From contig JANEZZ010002068.1 of assembly GCA_026122225.1 (NCBI GenBank), positions 1 to 64,000 of the forward strand: a DNA stretch of 64,000 nucleotides, read 5' to 3'. The notes under the pieces were generated by a model. The model did not search any database and was not told the origin of the DNA. It saw only the letters and a program-made list of their open reading frames with translations. This stretch comes from Heloderma charlesbogerti. Its lineage: Eukaryota > Chordata > Lepidosauria > Squamata > Helodermatidae. Below, piece by piece: positions 1 through 11,163 of this stretch; positions within the stretch are counted from its first letter, which is position 1, and each line of letters begins with the position of its first letter. Made by a program: the position numbers and the translations under genes.

Positions 1-1147
1 GAAGTATTGTTTTTCCCCCTCCCTTCATAATCCTAAGAGAATAACTCATTCTCCCCCCCCCCCGTAATAAAGATAAGGAAAAAAGGGAATTCTTATTCTC
101 CCCTCCCCATCATAAGAGCATAACTTAATCTGCCCCCCCACGCCACTAGCAATAAAGACAAGGACAAAAGGAACCCCCCCATTATAAGATAGTGACAGTC
201 CCCCCCTTACACACACCACTAGATAGAAAGACGAGAGAAAAAAGGAAACATTCTGCTCCTCCCCATCATAATCCTAAGAGAATAACTCATTCTCCCCCCC
301 CCCCGTAATAAAGATAAGGAAAAAAGGGAATTCTTATTCTCCCCTCCCCATCATAAGAGCATAACTTAATCTGCCCCCACACACATGCCACTAGTAATGA
401 AGACAAGAAAAAAGTTATTCTCTCCCCCCAATTATAAGAGAATAACTTAATATCTCCCCCACACACATGCCACCAGTGATAAAGACAAGAGAAAAGAGGA
501 AGTATTGTTTTTCCCCCTCCCTTCATAATCCTAAGAGAATAACTCATTCTCCCCCCCCCCCGTAATAAAGATAAGGAAAAAAGGGAATTCTTATTCTCCC
601 CTCCCCATCATAAGAGCATAACTTAATCTGCCCCCCCACGCCACTAGCAATAAAGACAAGGACAAAAGGAACCCCCCCATTATAAGATAGTGACAGTCTC
701 CCCCCTTACACACACCACTAGATAGAAAGACGAGAGAAAAAAGGAAACATTCTGCTCCTCCCCATCATAATCCTAAGAGAATAACTCATTCTCCCCCCCC
801 CCCGTAATAAAGATAAGGAAAAAAGGGAATTCTTATTCTCCCCTCCCCATCATAAGAGCATAACTTAATCTGCCCCCACACACATGCCACTAGTAATGAA
901 GACAAGAAAAAAGTTATTCTCTCTCCCCAATTATAAGAGAATAACTTAATATCTCCCCCACACACACGCCACCAGTGATAAAGACAAGAGAAAAGAGGAA
1001 GTATTGTTTTTCCCCCTCCCTTCATAATCATAAGAGAATAACTAATTATTCTCCCTTGTAATAAAGACAAGGAAAAAAGACATTATTATCCCCTCTTCCC
1101 CAATAATAAGAGAAACACAAAAGAGGGAGACGAGAGAGAAAAAATGT
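1..1147. repeat. C-rich higher-order tandem satellite
   Basis: Tandem array of C-run / A-rich units. The phrase GAAGTATTG begins at 1, 499 and 998, giving a higher-order period of 498-499 bp. Inside each unit, CCTAAGAGAATAACTCATTC recurs about 241 and 257 bp apart, and shorter ~60 bp submotifs (TAATAAAGA, CATAAGAG) repeat within those. The first two large copies look almost identical; the third decays after about 1030. The array continues off the left edge. No gene is supported here; the short open frames only reflect the repeat. Confidence 0.9.
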
Positions 1148-1213
1148 TGGCCGGCGGATGCTGGGAGGTGTAGGACTTTTTTTCTGTCTAAAAATGTATA
1201 GGATTGCAGCCTT
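1148..1213. mobile_element. Half of a palindromic GCAATCC element inserted in the satellite
   Basis: The stretch TGCTGGGAGGTGTAGGAC, then a T run, TCTGTCTAAAAATG and TATAGGATTGCAGCC, is the right half of the palindromic repeat seen complete at 37441-37577. It interrupts the C-rich satellite, which resumes on its right side, so it inserted after the array formed. Confidence 0.6.
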
Positions 1214-1345
1214 TATCTTCCCCCCAGTAATAAGGAAAAGAAAAACGGAATTATCCTTCTCCCATACATACATCCAACCGTAAGAGAATACCTTAAACTG
1301 TGCCCCCAGTAATAGGGACAAGAAAAAAGAAATCCTCTTCTTCCA
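1214..1345. repeat. Diverged continuation of the C-rich satellite
   Basis: Units such as CCCCCAGTAATAAGGAAAAG and CCCCCAGTAATAGGGACAAG match the array at the left edge, but are more diverged. They show that the array originally ran past the inserted element. Confidence 0.7.
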
Positions 1346-2564
1346 GCCCCATAATTGGAGTAGGGAGTGAGTTGCGAACCAATGTTGCTGTCCTACTGAA
1401 ATATATAAATAGAAGTGTAAACAGTAAACTTACTCATTTACATTATAGAGGTATGGGCTGCCTTTTAAACTGCAAATTTTCTCAATGTGGAGTACAAAAA
1501 GTAATGATAAAAATCAGTTTAGACCGATATCAAGATTAAAAGTGCAAAATAGCCAGAACAATGTAACTAGGAGTGAAATGGGAAATCGGTGTCCAAATGT
1601 TAAACATAGGACTATTTAAGGCTGCAATCTTTAGGGCTGGGAATAAGCTCCCTTCAAAACAGTGGGACTTACTTCTGAGTAGACATATATCGATTGCATG
1701 TGTATAAGTGTATCAGTGTATAAGAAGTGTATCAGTGTATAAGTAAGTATAAGTAAAAAAAAAAAACACCAGTGCTTAAGGCTGCTGTCTTTTGAACTCA
1801 ATGGCTTAGTCCCTGTTCTGAGTAATCTAGATTCTAATAATAAATCTTAGGCCAAGTACCAAGTTGCTTCTGAGTAAACATGCTAAGGAACCCTTGTTTT
1901 CCCTCCTGCCAGCGTGACCTAAACAAGGGGAATAATTCATCACAATAATGGCACTTCCCAATTACACCATGTTCACCATGTGATGTTCTTGTTTGTCTCG
2001 TTCAGCGTTACAAGCGTTTACATCATTCTATTTTCCTGCTTCCTTCAGAAAAATCTTAAACGGTTGGAATTGTGTTTCATGGTAATATTAAGAATATCAG
2101 CAAGCGCTTTTATTCGCTCAAACCCGCACCTCTGATTACCAGATAAGACATAGCTATTTATCTTTTCCCACAGTCCTTTCAAGTAGACTAAATAATTGAA
2201 ATTGGTCTTCTCAGTGACAGCAGTTCCCAGTCATACAGGGAATTCAGCAGGATGTGTGTGTTTTTAACACCCCCATCCTATTCCACTTCCTGTGAAAGCA
2301 ATCGTGAGATTCTTTCCCATTTTCCAACCATTTCAAGTTACCCTGAAAGAATCATTTGCCTTGATAATAGGAACAATTCCTGCAAATAAGAATTTGGGTA
2401 AACATTTTCTTTTCCACCAAAACTTTTTTCTTTTCCACTATTAAAAAATTTACTAGTAGAAACTATTTCCGGTAAACATTAAGGCTTTGTGTAATCTCCC
2501 CATTTCTCCTCCAAGTAAAAAGAAGCGCTTAATTCGCTCTCCCCTGTTTCTTCAAGGGGTTGGC
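1346..2564. other. Repeat-derived, no gene seen
   Basis: No coding exon recognised. At 1622-1690 and 1775-1890 there are degraded pieces of the lizard repeat with CAGTGGGACTTACTTCTGAGTAGACAT. A short tandem of GTGTATAAG/ATCAGTGTATAAG units lies at 1700-1755, next to a poly-A tract. The rest is AT-rich and unassigned. It is probably CDC34 intron 1 or 5' flank. Confidence 0.5.
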
Positions 2565-2676
2565 AACTTGGTGCCCTCCAGATGTTTTGGACTACAACTC
2601 CCACAATCCTTGGCCATAGGTGGTGGTGCCTTGGGAATTGCAGTCCAAAACACTGGAAGAGCACCAGGTTTGTTGG
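2565..2676. repeat. Palindromic ACAACTCCCA-family element
   Basis: Short inverted-repeat element. The left arm has TGCCCTCCAGATGTTTTGGA, then CTACAACTCCCACAATCC; the right arm has GGGAATTGCAGTCCAAAACA and ends GCACCAGGTT. This family recurs about 20 times in the window; the arms are mutually complementary, as in a palindromic MITE. Confidence 0.75.
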
Positions 2677-2704
2677 AACTGTTCTTCTCACTAACCGTGG
2701 AAAT

Positions 2705-2800
2705 TGGAATGACAGCGCAGTCCTGTATGTGTTTTCTCAGAAGTAATTTTTCTCAGAGCACATTAGGGCTCACTCCCAGGTAAGTGTGTATAGCCTAAGT
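2705..2800. repeat. Palindromic CAGAAGTAA / ACTCCCAGGTAAGTG element
   Basis: Left arm CAGTCCTGTATGTGTTTTCT followed by CAGAAGTAA; right arm GGGCTCACTCCCAGGTAAGT with GTGTATAGCC. This is the lizard-type repeat whose arms read GCAATCCTATGCA... and ...TGTATAGGATTGC. The central CACTCCCAGGTAAGT looks like a splice donor but there is no gene context. Confidence 0.55.
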
Positions 2801-3385
2801 CTCCCCTTTCCATCACCACAAAGTAATGTTTGACGGGAGTAATTATTTGGTGGTGTTCCACATAGGGAATTCCTTTATGTTGTCCCACACAAATAATGCC
2901 CCTCTTCCTTTAGAGTGGTGGAAAGTAATTACTGGCAGACAAGAACAGTAGGAAACAGAATGAGAGCTTCCCCTTACCTTGAACGAGGGGCAGAATTAAA
3001 GCGGGTTTAAAAATCGCCCTTTGCCCCAAGTGAGTAGTTAAGAATTGTTTCGAGGTTAGGGTAATTCCTAATAACTGGAAGAGGGTTAGTTCTTTTAGCC
3101 CAGCCTCTCCCAACTTGGCGCCCCCCCCCCCATGGCTTGGTGTACAAGTTCCTTCACCCCCAGCCAGTAGAGCCAATGTCCAGTGCAACATAGGGCAGTT
3201 GCAGTGCAACAGATCAGGTTGGGGAAGGGTGTTCTAGTCTACTGATGTGGTACAACTGACCAAGCCTGTATCAGCGAATAACATTTCCCAGCATGCTTTC
3301 AGGGCTGGGGTCAGCTGAGTGAAGAGAGCAAGGCTGTATGTAAGGGGGTAATGGTGGAGAAACCTGTTCTGGAGCCTTTCGCCAA

Positions 3386-3480
3386 CCTTGAGTCCCCGGA
3401 TTATGTTGGACTACATCTCCAATCATGCCTGACCATGGGCCAGGCTGCCTTGGAATGCTTGGAGTTGTACTCCAACCCAT
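3386..3480. repeat. Palindromic ACAACTCCCA-family element (diverged)
   Basis: TTGGACTACATCTCCAATCA on the left pairs with GGAGTTGTACTCCAACCC on the right around a central TGACCATGGGCCAGG. Same family as 2565-2676, more mutated. Confidence 0.6.
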
Positions 3481-3711
3481 CTGTACTCCAACCTAGGCTG
3501 TTATAGAAGAAGCAAAGATACACCCCCACCACCACCAGCAGTAGTAGAAGACATAGACTGGAAATGAGGGAATAAACCCACACTACGCTTGAGATGGAGT
3601 AGATACAAGCTGTCCAATCATGCTGTACTCTTCTATAGTCTGGGTGCTCAGAAAAAGCAAATATTTCTGTCTTAGGGCATGGTGTTTGCATCAAGCCCCC
3701 TCCACAATCCT

Positions 3712-4196
3712 TGGCTACGTTTGCACACACCACTAAACCGTGGTTTGGTGTTATTTGGACGAGCCTTAGCAAAACTCGTGCTTACACACTCACTCTTCCA
3801 GCACTGCCGCAAGGCAAAATTTGGAAGCCTCTGTTTTGAGACAAGCCTCAGTGCATTGTGACGTGCAAACCTGGACAAACTTGGGCCAGTCTTAACTACG
3901 GTTAGAGAAAACAAGCCAATTTCAAACCATAGTTCAGCCTTCCCCAACTGAGTGTCTTCCAGATGTGTTGGACTGCCACTCCCACAATCCCCCAGCCACC
4001 ATGGAGAAGGCTTAAGTTTAAGAAGCCAGCTTGTTTCAACTTCCCATAGTTAAGATTTAACCACAGTTCAGGGCTTGGATGTAATGCTAAGCGGTGGTTA
4101 GTCTAAAATGAAAAGGGAACCTTCTGTTTTCCTCTTTGTGGCCATGCTGGACAGGGGAGCACATGCTAGATCTTACTGTTATGTGTGAACCAGGCC
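3712..4196. mobile_element. hAT-like non-autonomous DNA element with nested MITE
   Basis: The left end GGCTACGTTTGCACACACCA is imperfectly complementary to the right end ATGTGTGAACCAGGCC. The interior is rich in AACCGTGGTTTGGTG / TTAACCACAGTT motifs typical of short lizard DNA transposons, also seen at 8091-8403. A copy of the palindromic ACAACTCCCA family sits inside it at about 3938-4008. No transposase reading frame is present. Ends are approximate and no target duplication is proven. Confidence 0.5.
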
Positions 4197-4774
4197 TTCG
4201 TTTCACTCCTGAGCTGGTGGGAAGGAGCTGGAGCTGGACGTGAGGTGGAGGCTTGTTTTTCTGGGTAAATGGTTAGTAGGTCATATGGCTCTGAGGGAAG
4301 TAAACAAACGGGCTGTTTCCTCTGGGCAGATTTTGGCAGAGGCAGTCATGTTGATGAGCCTGTTTTGCAACTCCTGGCTTCCTGCCCAATCCCTTTCTCT
4401 CTCTTCCTGACAGGACTAGGTGGAGCCAGAAACGGTCCTGAGTCAGCTTGGAGTTGCTCATGGCCCATCCGGTGGCTTTTTTTTCCATCGGGCAGGTCAC
4501 CTCGTAAAACGTCACCCACCAGATGCCACCATCAATGAGCAAGAACATGCCATAATGGCTTCTCTTAGTGGGTTTGTGCAAGTAACCATCTTTAGCGTGG
4601 ACATACATATTTTGTGTTCTGAGTGTGTTATATACATGTTCTCAGTGTGTGTTTTAAAACAGCCCTGTAAGGTAAAGCAGTAATATTATCCCAGTATGAG
4701 GCTGTGAAAGTGCTGTGAGCTTGCTGCTGAAAGGAATTAAGGACTTCTCCAGCTCACCCCCTTAGTCTTTTTTT
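4197..4774. other. No gene seen
   Basis: About 580 bp without a recognisable exon or named repeat. Open frames overlap on both strands here but match no family I know and lack splice context. Confidence 0.4.
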
Positions 4775-5196
4775 AATGTGTTAGACTCCAATTCTCATCA
4801 TTCCCAGCCAGCATACTGGCTAAGAATGATGGGTGTTTGAGTCCAGCACAGCTGGAGGGCACCTGGTTGGAGAAGGTTGCATTCTTTGTTTTGTTTGGGA
4901 GGATTTCCTTGACCCTTTAGCACAGGGGTGAGCACAAGGGAAATCTCCAGATGTTTTGGACTTCATTCCCAGCATTCCTGACCATTGGCTAATTTGGCAG
5001 GGGCTTCTGGGAGTTGAAGTCCCAATCATCTGGAGATCTCCCGTTTGCCCACCCCTGCACATGTAGCAGAGGCAACCAACATGTGGCCCTCCAGATGTTT
5101 TGGCCTACCTCTCGTATCAGATCTGGCCAGCATAGCCAATGGTGAGTTGTAGGCCAAAACATCTGGAGGACAGGCCACATGTTGCCCACCCATGGC
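4775..5196. repeat. Three consecutive palindromic ACAACTCCCA-family copies
   Basis: Three inverted-repeat elements lie nearly back to back: 4775-4880, 4920-5058 and 5067-5196. The third has long arms: ATGTGGCCCTCCAGATGTTT on the left, and AAACATCTGGAGGACAGGCC on the right. Such clustering suggests preferred insertion near existing copies. Confidence 0.7.
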
Positions 5197-6029
5197 ATGT
5201 GGATTGGCTTGTTAGCTGGGGTCACCCAGAGTTGACGTCTTCGATCCTCAGGGGATGGGGATCATGTGCCCCCTCCTGATGATGTTGGGACTACTGCTCC
5301 CATCATCCCCTCCTCACCTTTGGATTTGCTTGGCTAGGGCTGATAGGAGATACCTACACATTCCCTACACCTAGTCTATGGGAATGGCTGTAGTTTGGTG
5401 TCCTGCTATGGTTGAGTCAGACCTGGGCTTAGGGCAAATTGTGGGGCAATCCAAACGGCAAGGCAAGAAAGCGAGCAAATGGTCAGGCACAAAGGTTTCA
5501 GTCCGGTATGGGATCAGGCTAAGGCAGGAGTGGTTGAGATACAGGCAAAGGTTAACGCACAGTTAAGCAGTCAGATACAATACACAGTCCAGAAGCCGAG
5601 TCAAGCAGGAATCCAAGCATCAGTAGCACAGAGGTTCAGTCACAAGGCAAGGTCAGGGAACAAGATACAAGGCACTGGAGCTAGTAGAACTATGTTGTTC
5701 CACTACTGGCTAGGCTAACCCTGAAGGCGTATATAGCCAGGGCCTCCTAAGCCGCACCCAGGGCTCAGCTGCAGTGCGTTACAGGGCCCTTTGGCAAAAG
5801 TCCTGCTCGAGAGGAGGGCCTTGCTCCGAAGGAGTCCTCCTTTGTAATCGAGCATTCCTTGCCAGAGGAGCCCTACTGGTGATTATGCTCTTGGGGGCTA
5901 GGTGATGGCCCAGAGGCGGAACTCCCCTCTTCCTGCAGGGAGGCCCTGGCAGTCATCTAGATCTCCTGACATGGGTGGCACCTTGGGAGCTTCACCTTCT
6001 GCTTAGAGAAGGATTCCTCCAGCGGGCGC
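5197..6029. other. Unassigned interspersed sequence
   Basis: Mixed-composition DNA with many CAGG/CAAGG words between 5400 and 5720, which looks like part of an interspersed element, possibly an LTR. I could not identify ends, a primer-binding site or any protein motif. No gene is supported. Confidence 0.3.
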
Positions 6030-6482
6030 CTGATGCTCGGTGGTAGAGCAACTTGGGACCAGGATACCTGAGAGAGCCCCTTCTCCCTTATCAACCTACC
6101 CGGTGACTGAGGTCATCAGAGGGCATGCCCTGGTGGTTCCTCATGGACCTATGGCCCGTTTGGAGACCACCTGGAGAAAAGACTTCCGTGTGGTGGCCCC
6201 CTTTCTTTGGAACGCCCTGCCCCCGGGGGTCAGGCAGGCACCAACACTGTGCTGCTTCCAGCATTTCCTGAAAACAGCTCTTTTCCAGGAAGCCTTCCTA
6301 AACTGACCAGCCACGGTTTTTATTGGTATTCTGCTTTTAAAAGAGCAATTTTAACATGGTGTTTGAATTCTTGTGATTTTTTAACTTCTTTTACCTTTTA
6401 TGTTCACCGCTCCAGTATCTGTTTTAGAGGTGGAGCAGTATACAAATGTTGTAAATAAATAAATGTTGTAAATAAATAAATA
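6030..6482 (+). mobile_element. L2-like LINE 3' end
   Basis: Reading + gives the typical C-terminal end of an L2-like reverse transcriptase [17 protein letters not shown], then FLKTALFQEAF (positions ~6190-6300). An AT-rich 3' UTR and a terminal AAATAAATAAAT tail follow at 6455-6482. 5'-truncated, non-functional. Confidence 0.7.
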
Positions 6483-6577
6483 ATAGAGCACCTGCTTTGT
6501 ACCCAGAAGGTCCCGGGTTCAATCTCCAGCAGCGTCTCCAGGTAGGGCTGCGAAAAACCCTTTTCTGTAATCCTTGG
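6483..6577 (+). mobile_element. tRNA-like SINE head (partial)
   Basis: TAGAGCACCTGCTTTGTACC, then GGTCCCGGGTTCAATCTCC (B box) and CAGGTAGGGCTGCG. It matches the head of the SINE at 13220-13412 and abuts the L2-like tail. Confidence 0.65.
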
Positions 6578-6709
6578 AGAACAGCTGTCATTCTTGTCAT
6601 GGCCACCAGCGTAGATATCTGTAAAAGGGAGGATTAGACAGAGTCATAAAGGACACATTTACACGTGGCTCCTAATAATGGCTGTATGCGCTACCCCAGT
6701 TGTGCAGGC

Positions 6710-6870
6710 AGGATGTACTGGGATACCAGCTGATGGCCAGCAACCACAGGAGAGGGACGTTGCCCTCCTGCCTTGCTTTTGGGCTTCTCAAAGTTAGCCG
6801 GTTGGCCACCATGCAAAGCAGAATGTTGGTGGGCTAGATGGACCTTTGGTCTGATCCAGCAGGGCTCCTC
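6710..6870 (+). mobile_element. LINE 3'-end fragment
   Basis: Contains CCGGTTGGCCACCATGCAAA, GCAGAATGTTGGTGGGCTAG, then ATGGACCTTTGGTCTGATCC and AGCAGGGCTCCT. This resembles the 3' end of the CR1-type family whose fuller copies lie at 23612-24112 and 58384-58888. Confidence 0.5.
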
Positions 6871-7796
6871 TGGTGTTTGTGGTGCTGTTTTCATTTCCTC
6901 CGGTATGTTGAGCAATTAAAAAGGGGGGATGTTCCCTCTTGGATGGAGAAGGATGCAAATAATACAGCCTCCATCCAAAAATTGTGTGTGTGTGTATTTC
7001 TTGGCGCCTCTCCAACAACAAAGGGTCGTATTCTGCTCACCCTCCCCTTTTGTTTGGCTTCTGTGCATGTGGCTTTTTTCATTGTTCTGCAGGGGGTTTC
7101 TCTCTACGGTTGCGAAGTGTTCTGGAAACGTTGGGTTTCTCTCCCTCTCTTCGAGCCTTATGAGCTTGCTCAGCCGGTTTCCTTCCTCCACCACCCCCTC
7201 CCTGCTTTTATAACACGAGCGCAGGCCTGGACCCCCTGAAACCAGCACGGTGCAGATGTGACTGAATGTGGGAAGAAATGGAAGAAGCTGCTTTTATGGG
7301 TTTGGTCACCTAGCTCAGAATAGTCCAGCAGGGGCTCCGATTTCAGTGGTGCTGTGAATCCATTCTAGGTTTCAGTCAGAACCAGCCAGAACTCTGCAGA
7401 GGCTAACTGAGGTGCTGAGCCCCAATCCCAAAATAGGGGGATGCTTTGAATGGCTCCTTTAGAGCTCTGGCTGGTTCTGACTGAAACTCAGAATGGATGC
7501 ACAGCCCCACTGACATCAGAGCCCCCAGCCTCCACTGGGATCGTCTGTGCCACTTGTAGCCAATCACACCTGGGGGGCACCAGGTTGCCTAGCCCTGGTC
7601 CATACTAAGAGGGCTTTAAACAGGGCTCTTTCCCAGCCCTTCCTGGAGGTGCTGAGAATTTAGCTTGTTACCTTCTGCGTGGGAAGCTTGTGAGTTACCA
7701 CTGGTCTTTCCCTGAAAAATAAAGTAAGTTTTTAGTCATTATGATTCTAAATCAGCCTTCCCCCACCTGGTGCCCTCTTGAGATGTGTTGGACTAC
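6871..7796. other. No gene seen
   Basis: Contains a short (TG)n run at about 6983 and an imperfect inverted repeat at about 7335-7500 (TGAATCCATTCTAGGTTTCA against TGAAACTCAGAATGGATGCA). No coding exon recognised. The 133-residue open frame starting at 6838 begins in LINE sequence and is not convincing. Confidence 0.4.
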
Positions 7797-7918
7797 AGCT
7801 CACATCAGCCCTGGTTAGAACTTGGATGGGAGACCACCTGGGAATCATGCTTTCTGCATTGAGCAGGGGTTGGACTTGATAATCTTGTAGGCCCCTTCCA
7901 ACCCTATGGTTCTATGAC
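7797..7918 (+). mobile_element. 5S rRNA-derived SINE with CR1-like tail (truncated)
   Basis: CCCTGGTTAGAACTTGGATG and GGAGACCACCTGGGAAT match the 3' half of vertebrate 5S rRNA. Immediately after come GCATTGAGCAGGGGTTGGAC, CTTGTAGGCCCCTTCCAACC and TTCTATGACTTCTATGATC, the CR1-type 3' tail. The 5' half of the 5S part is missing. Confidence 0.75.
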
Positions 7919-8090
7919 TTCTATGATCCTCAGTAACTCCAGCAAGAGAAGATCAGCCTGGCCCGAAGTGCATTTAAATGTCCACTCCTAACTCACCACC
8001 TTGTTCAGGCCTTGAAAAATGGGTCTTCCTTTCCCCTCCACACCGCTTCCCTTGTACAAGTTGTCATTTTAGTTTTGCAAGCCTTTCATT

Positions 8091-8403
8091 CTGGCTGGGT
8101 TCGCACAACACCCCATACACAAGACTGAGTGAGGGCTGTTGTCAAACCATGTGTGGTTGTATTGCATGAACCTAGCCACACTAACAAACCATGGGCTGTT
8201 TTACTACGAACAACCCAGAGTTCACAACCCAACAACAAACCATTGGTTTTCTTTGTGGATTGGTTGTGGTTAACAACCCATGGTTCGTTAGCACAGCTGG
8301 GTTTGCACAACATAACAACCCATGCTTCAGTGACAAACCATGGCTCAACGACATCCCACATGCAACCTTGAGTATGGGATGTTGTGTTGTGTGAAGCCAG
8401 CCT
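8091..8403. mobile_element. hAT-like non-autonomous element with ~25 bp inverted ends
   Basis: The left end GGCTGGGTTCGCACAACACC is complementary, with few mismatches, to the right end TTGTGTTGTGTGAAGCCAGC. The interior is built of AACAACCCATGG / AACAAACCATGG words. No transposase; no clear target duplication found. Confidence 0.65.
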
Positions 8404-9544
8404 CTCTCTCTGTTTCTGTCTCTCATTGATGTGAGCCACTTTGGAAAATTATTATTATCTGTAAAAATGCAGGAAATAGATAAATAATAGGTTCTGGTTC
8501 AGCCTTCAAATAAAGTCCACGTAAAAATGATTTTGCCAGTTCGAAATGCTCTGTACCATTCCATTTACCCATCTCAAAAAGGCTATCCTAGATTTGGGGA
8601 AGGTGCGGAAAAGGGTGACCAAAAGAACCAGGGGGCTGGACATTGTCTCTACATTGTTTGGCGGCTTTTTAGTTCAGATATCAATGTGGCTAATGGAATG
8701 GGTGGAATGTCATAGAGGTTTATAATACTATACCTGTTGCAGAGAAAGTAGGTAGAGAGGAGTTCTTTCCCTTTTCCTAAGCAAAATAGATTGGGAAGGG
8801 GATTCAAGATGGAAAAAGGGGAAGAATAACCCAGTTAGACCTTTACTGTGATCCAGCAGGGCTGCTCCTAGGTTCTGAAATCAAATTGAAGTTTTAATAG
8901 TTAGGTCTCCCATGTAGAGCTTGCAGCCCTTAATAATGTCTGTCTAGCAATTATCTGCAAGATCTTATTTTTTTATATCAGTTGGCCCATACATAACTAT
9001 GTTACTCATTTACAGCTCTTTAACTGCCTAAAAGGGGAGATGAGATAACCAACGTTGTCTTCTCATTAACCAAAGCTTGGTCGCCTGGAGCTGAATCTTG
9101 TTCACCTTAGGCGACTAGGTGAGTTGCTGTTGACAAGCCTGGGCAAGGTTGTGCTCCATAGGAGCTGAGTTAAACCTGGGTGGTGATCGAAACTTAAAAT
9201 ACTGGGATGGTTTGGGAGGAAGTCAGGCAGGGTGTGTTGGTGTTGACGTTTGCTTTGTGTGACTCACTGCGTGTTCACTATCAAACCAACTGAACTATGT
9301 TTTTTAAGAAAGCATTAGATCTTGGGGCTACGGGAGGCTAGAAATGAGTGTCAATCAGAGGCTGCATCAGTGGCTATAGCCAGTGATCGTATCAGATGAT
9401 GCGGACCGCATCCATGAAAGCTCTGGCCAGAATAACTGTCAGCCTTTAAGGAGTCACAAGACTCTTCATCGTTTCCATGTGGATATCCTTAGGCAACTGG
9501 GAAGATGTAGCTGGACGTTTGAGCAGTGCTAAAGAACTCTAGCT
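8404..9544. other. No gene seen, one LINE scrap
   Basis: A short LINE-like tail lies at 8820-8880 (TAGACCTTTACTGTGATCCA followed by GCAGGGCTGCTCC). The remainder is unassigned; no exon is recognisable. Confidence 0.4.
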
Positions 9545-9665
9545 GAGGGGCAGGCGGCCCTCCAGTTCCTGTGGACTACAGCTGCAATCCACCCCAGCCA
9601 ACATGGCCGATGGTCAGGGATGATGGCGGTTGTAGTCCAAGATATTTGTAGGACCCCAGGTGACC
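9545..9665. repeat. Palindromic ACAACTCCCA-family element
   Basis: Arms GTGGACTACAGCTGCAATCC and GGCGGTTGTAGTCCAAGATA flank a centre with CCAACATGGCCGATGGTCAG. Same family as 2565-2676. Confidence 0.7.
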
Positions 9666-10502
9666 TCCGCCTTTGTGGCCAGCTCAGATGGCAGGAGAAT
9701 TACTCAGCTGCCAGGTGCACAGAGATCATAAGAGGTGTGGGGTGATTAACTGGGGGGAAGGTGATCCACCCTTTAAATTGAGAACAACTGGGTCATCGTC
9801 TCCTGGACAGCAGCTCCAGGATAAAAAGTCTGTTGTCACGCAGTGCCTATATATAATTAACCCAAGGAATCCACCGCCACGGTATGCTGTGATAGCTACT
9901 GTCCTAAATAGCTTTAGGGAAAACTAGGCCAGTGGTCAATGACCAGATGCCCTCCAGATGTGTTTGACTGGAATTCATCCTTGGCCACCATGGGGCTGCC
10001 CCATTCCCTCCCAGGAACAGCATCACCACCCCAGCCCCATGCCTCGGCCAGAGAAGGCACAGCCGCAGGACACTTGCTCCGCCTTTCCTGCCAGAAAGAG
10101 CACCTGTAAGAGCTTTGGAACGAAGGATGGGTGCCTGAGTTTTCCTCTTTTCTCCCCTCCTCCTTCCCAGTTCCTTTTTCCTTTTGTGTTGTCTCTCTGA
10201 GATTGTAGGCTTGAGGGCGGGGAAGTGTATCTTACTCATCTTTGTAAGCCGTTTGGGGGGTCTTTGGGGGTAAAAATGTTCTTCTTAAGGTGCCATCTCC
10301 TATCGGAGGTTAGCAATCATTGCAGCTATTTTTGTTTTTGATGCCACTGCTCGGAACAGTTGCATAGAAGTGCAGCTGAACCATTTCCTCAGATTCCTTA
10401 ACCATGATGTTCGTCTTCTTCCTATTTATCTTTTTCCTTCCTTTTTCCTTTGTATAATGAGTTGGAGCAGGGCGTATTTTTCGCCTCGGATAATATGACC
10501 AA

Positions 10503-11163
10503 TCATAGAAGAGTAGGGTTGGAAGAGGCCTATGAGACCATCTAGTCCAACTCCCTGCTCAGTGCAGGAATCCAAGGCAAAGTGTCCCTATAGAATCACA
10601 GAATAGTAGGGGTGGAAGGGGCCTGTATGACCATCCAGCCCAGCCCCCTGCTCAATGCAGGAATCCAAGTCAGAGCACCCCTGACAGGTGGCTGCCCAGC
10701 CTCATCTTGAATGCCTCGAGTGGGGGAGAGCCCACCACCTCCCTAGGTGATCAGTTCCATTGTCGTATTGCTCTAAAAGTGAGGACGTTTTTCCTCATGT
10801 TCAGCCGACATCGGCTTCCTGTAACTTCAGCCCATGATTCCGTGTCCTGCACTCTGGGATGATGATCGAGAAGAGATCCTGGCCTTCCTGTCTGTGACAG
10901 CCATTGAAGTCCTTGAAGAATGCTGTCAGATCTCTCCTCAGTCCAGTTCTGTGCCCAGAACTGGACACAGTACTCCAGATGAGGCCTAACCAGTGCTGAG
11001 TAGAGGGGAACTGGTACTTCATGAGATTTGGAAGCTATGCTTCTATTAATGCAGCCCGAAAGAGCATTTGCCTTTTTTGCAGCCACATCACATTGTTGCC
11101 TCATATTCAGCTTGTGATCTACCACAATTCCAAGATCCTTCTCGCTTGTAGTGTTGTGGAGCC
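10503..11163 (-). mobile_element. CR1 LINE 3' fragment
   Basis: Read on the minus strand it encodes the CR1 reverse-transcriptase C-terminus: [25 protein letters not shown], then [14 protein letters not shown]. It ends in a TTCTATGATT-type tail. Two CR1 tails are present in series (10503-10592 and 10593 on). Its 5' end is fused at 11163 to the RTE-like fragment. Confidence 0.85.

Noticed and set aside
1..1345. CRISPR-like array
   Set aside because: Repeats are long, nested and adjacent without unique spacers, in a vertebrate genome; it is a satellite.
5388..5900. Possible LTR retrotransposon end
   Set aside because: No matching second LTR, TG...CA ends or primer-binding site could be found; left unassigned.
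6838..7239. 133-codon plus-strand frame
   Set aside because: Starts in a LINE 3' end, crosses simple (TG)n sequence and has no known family or splice context.
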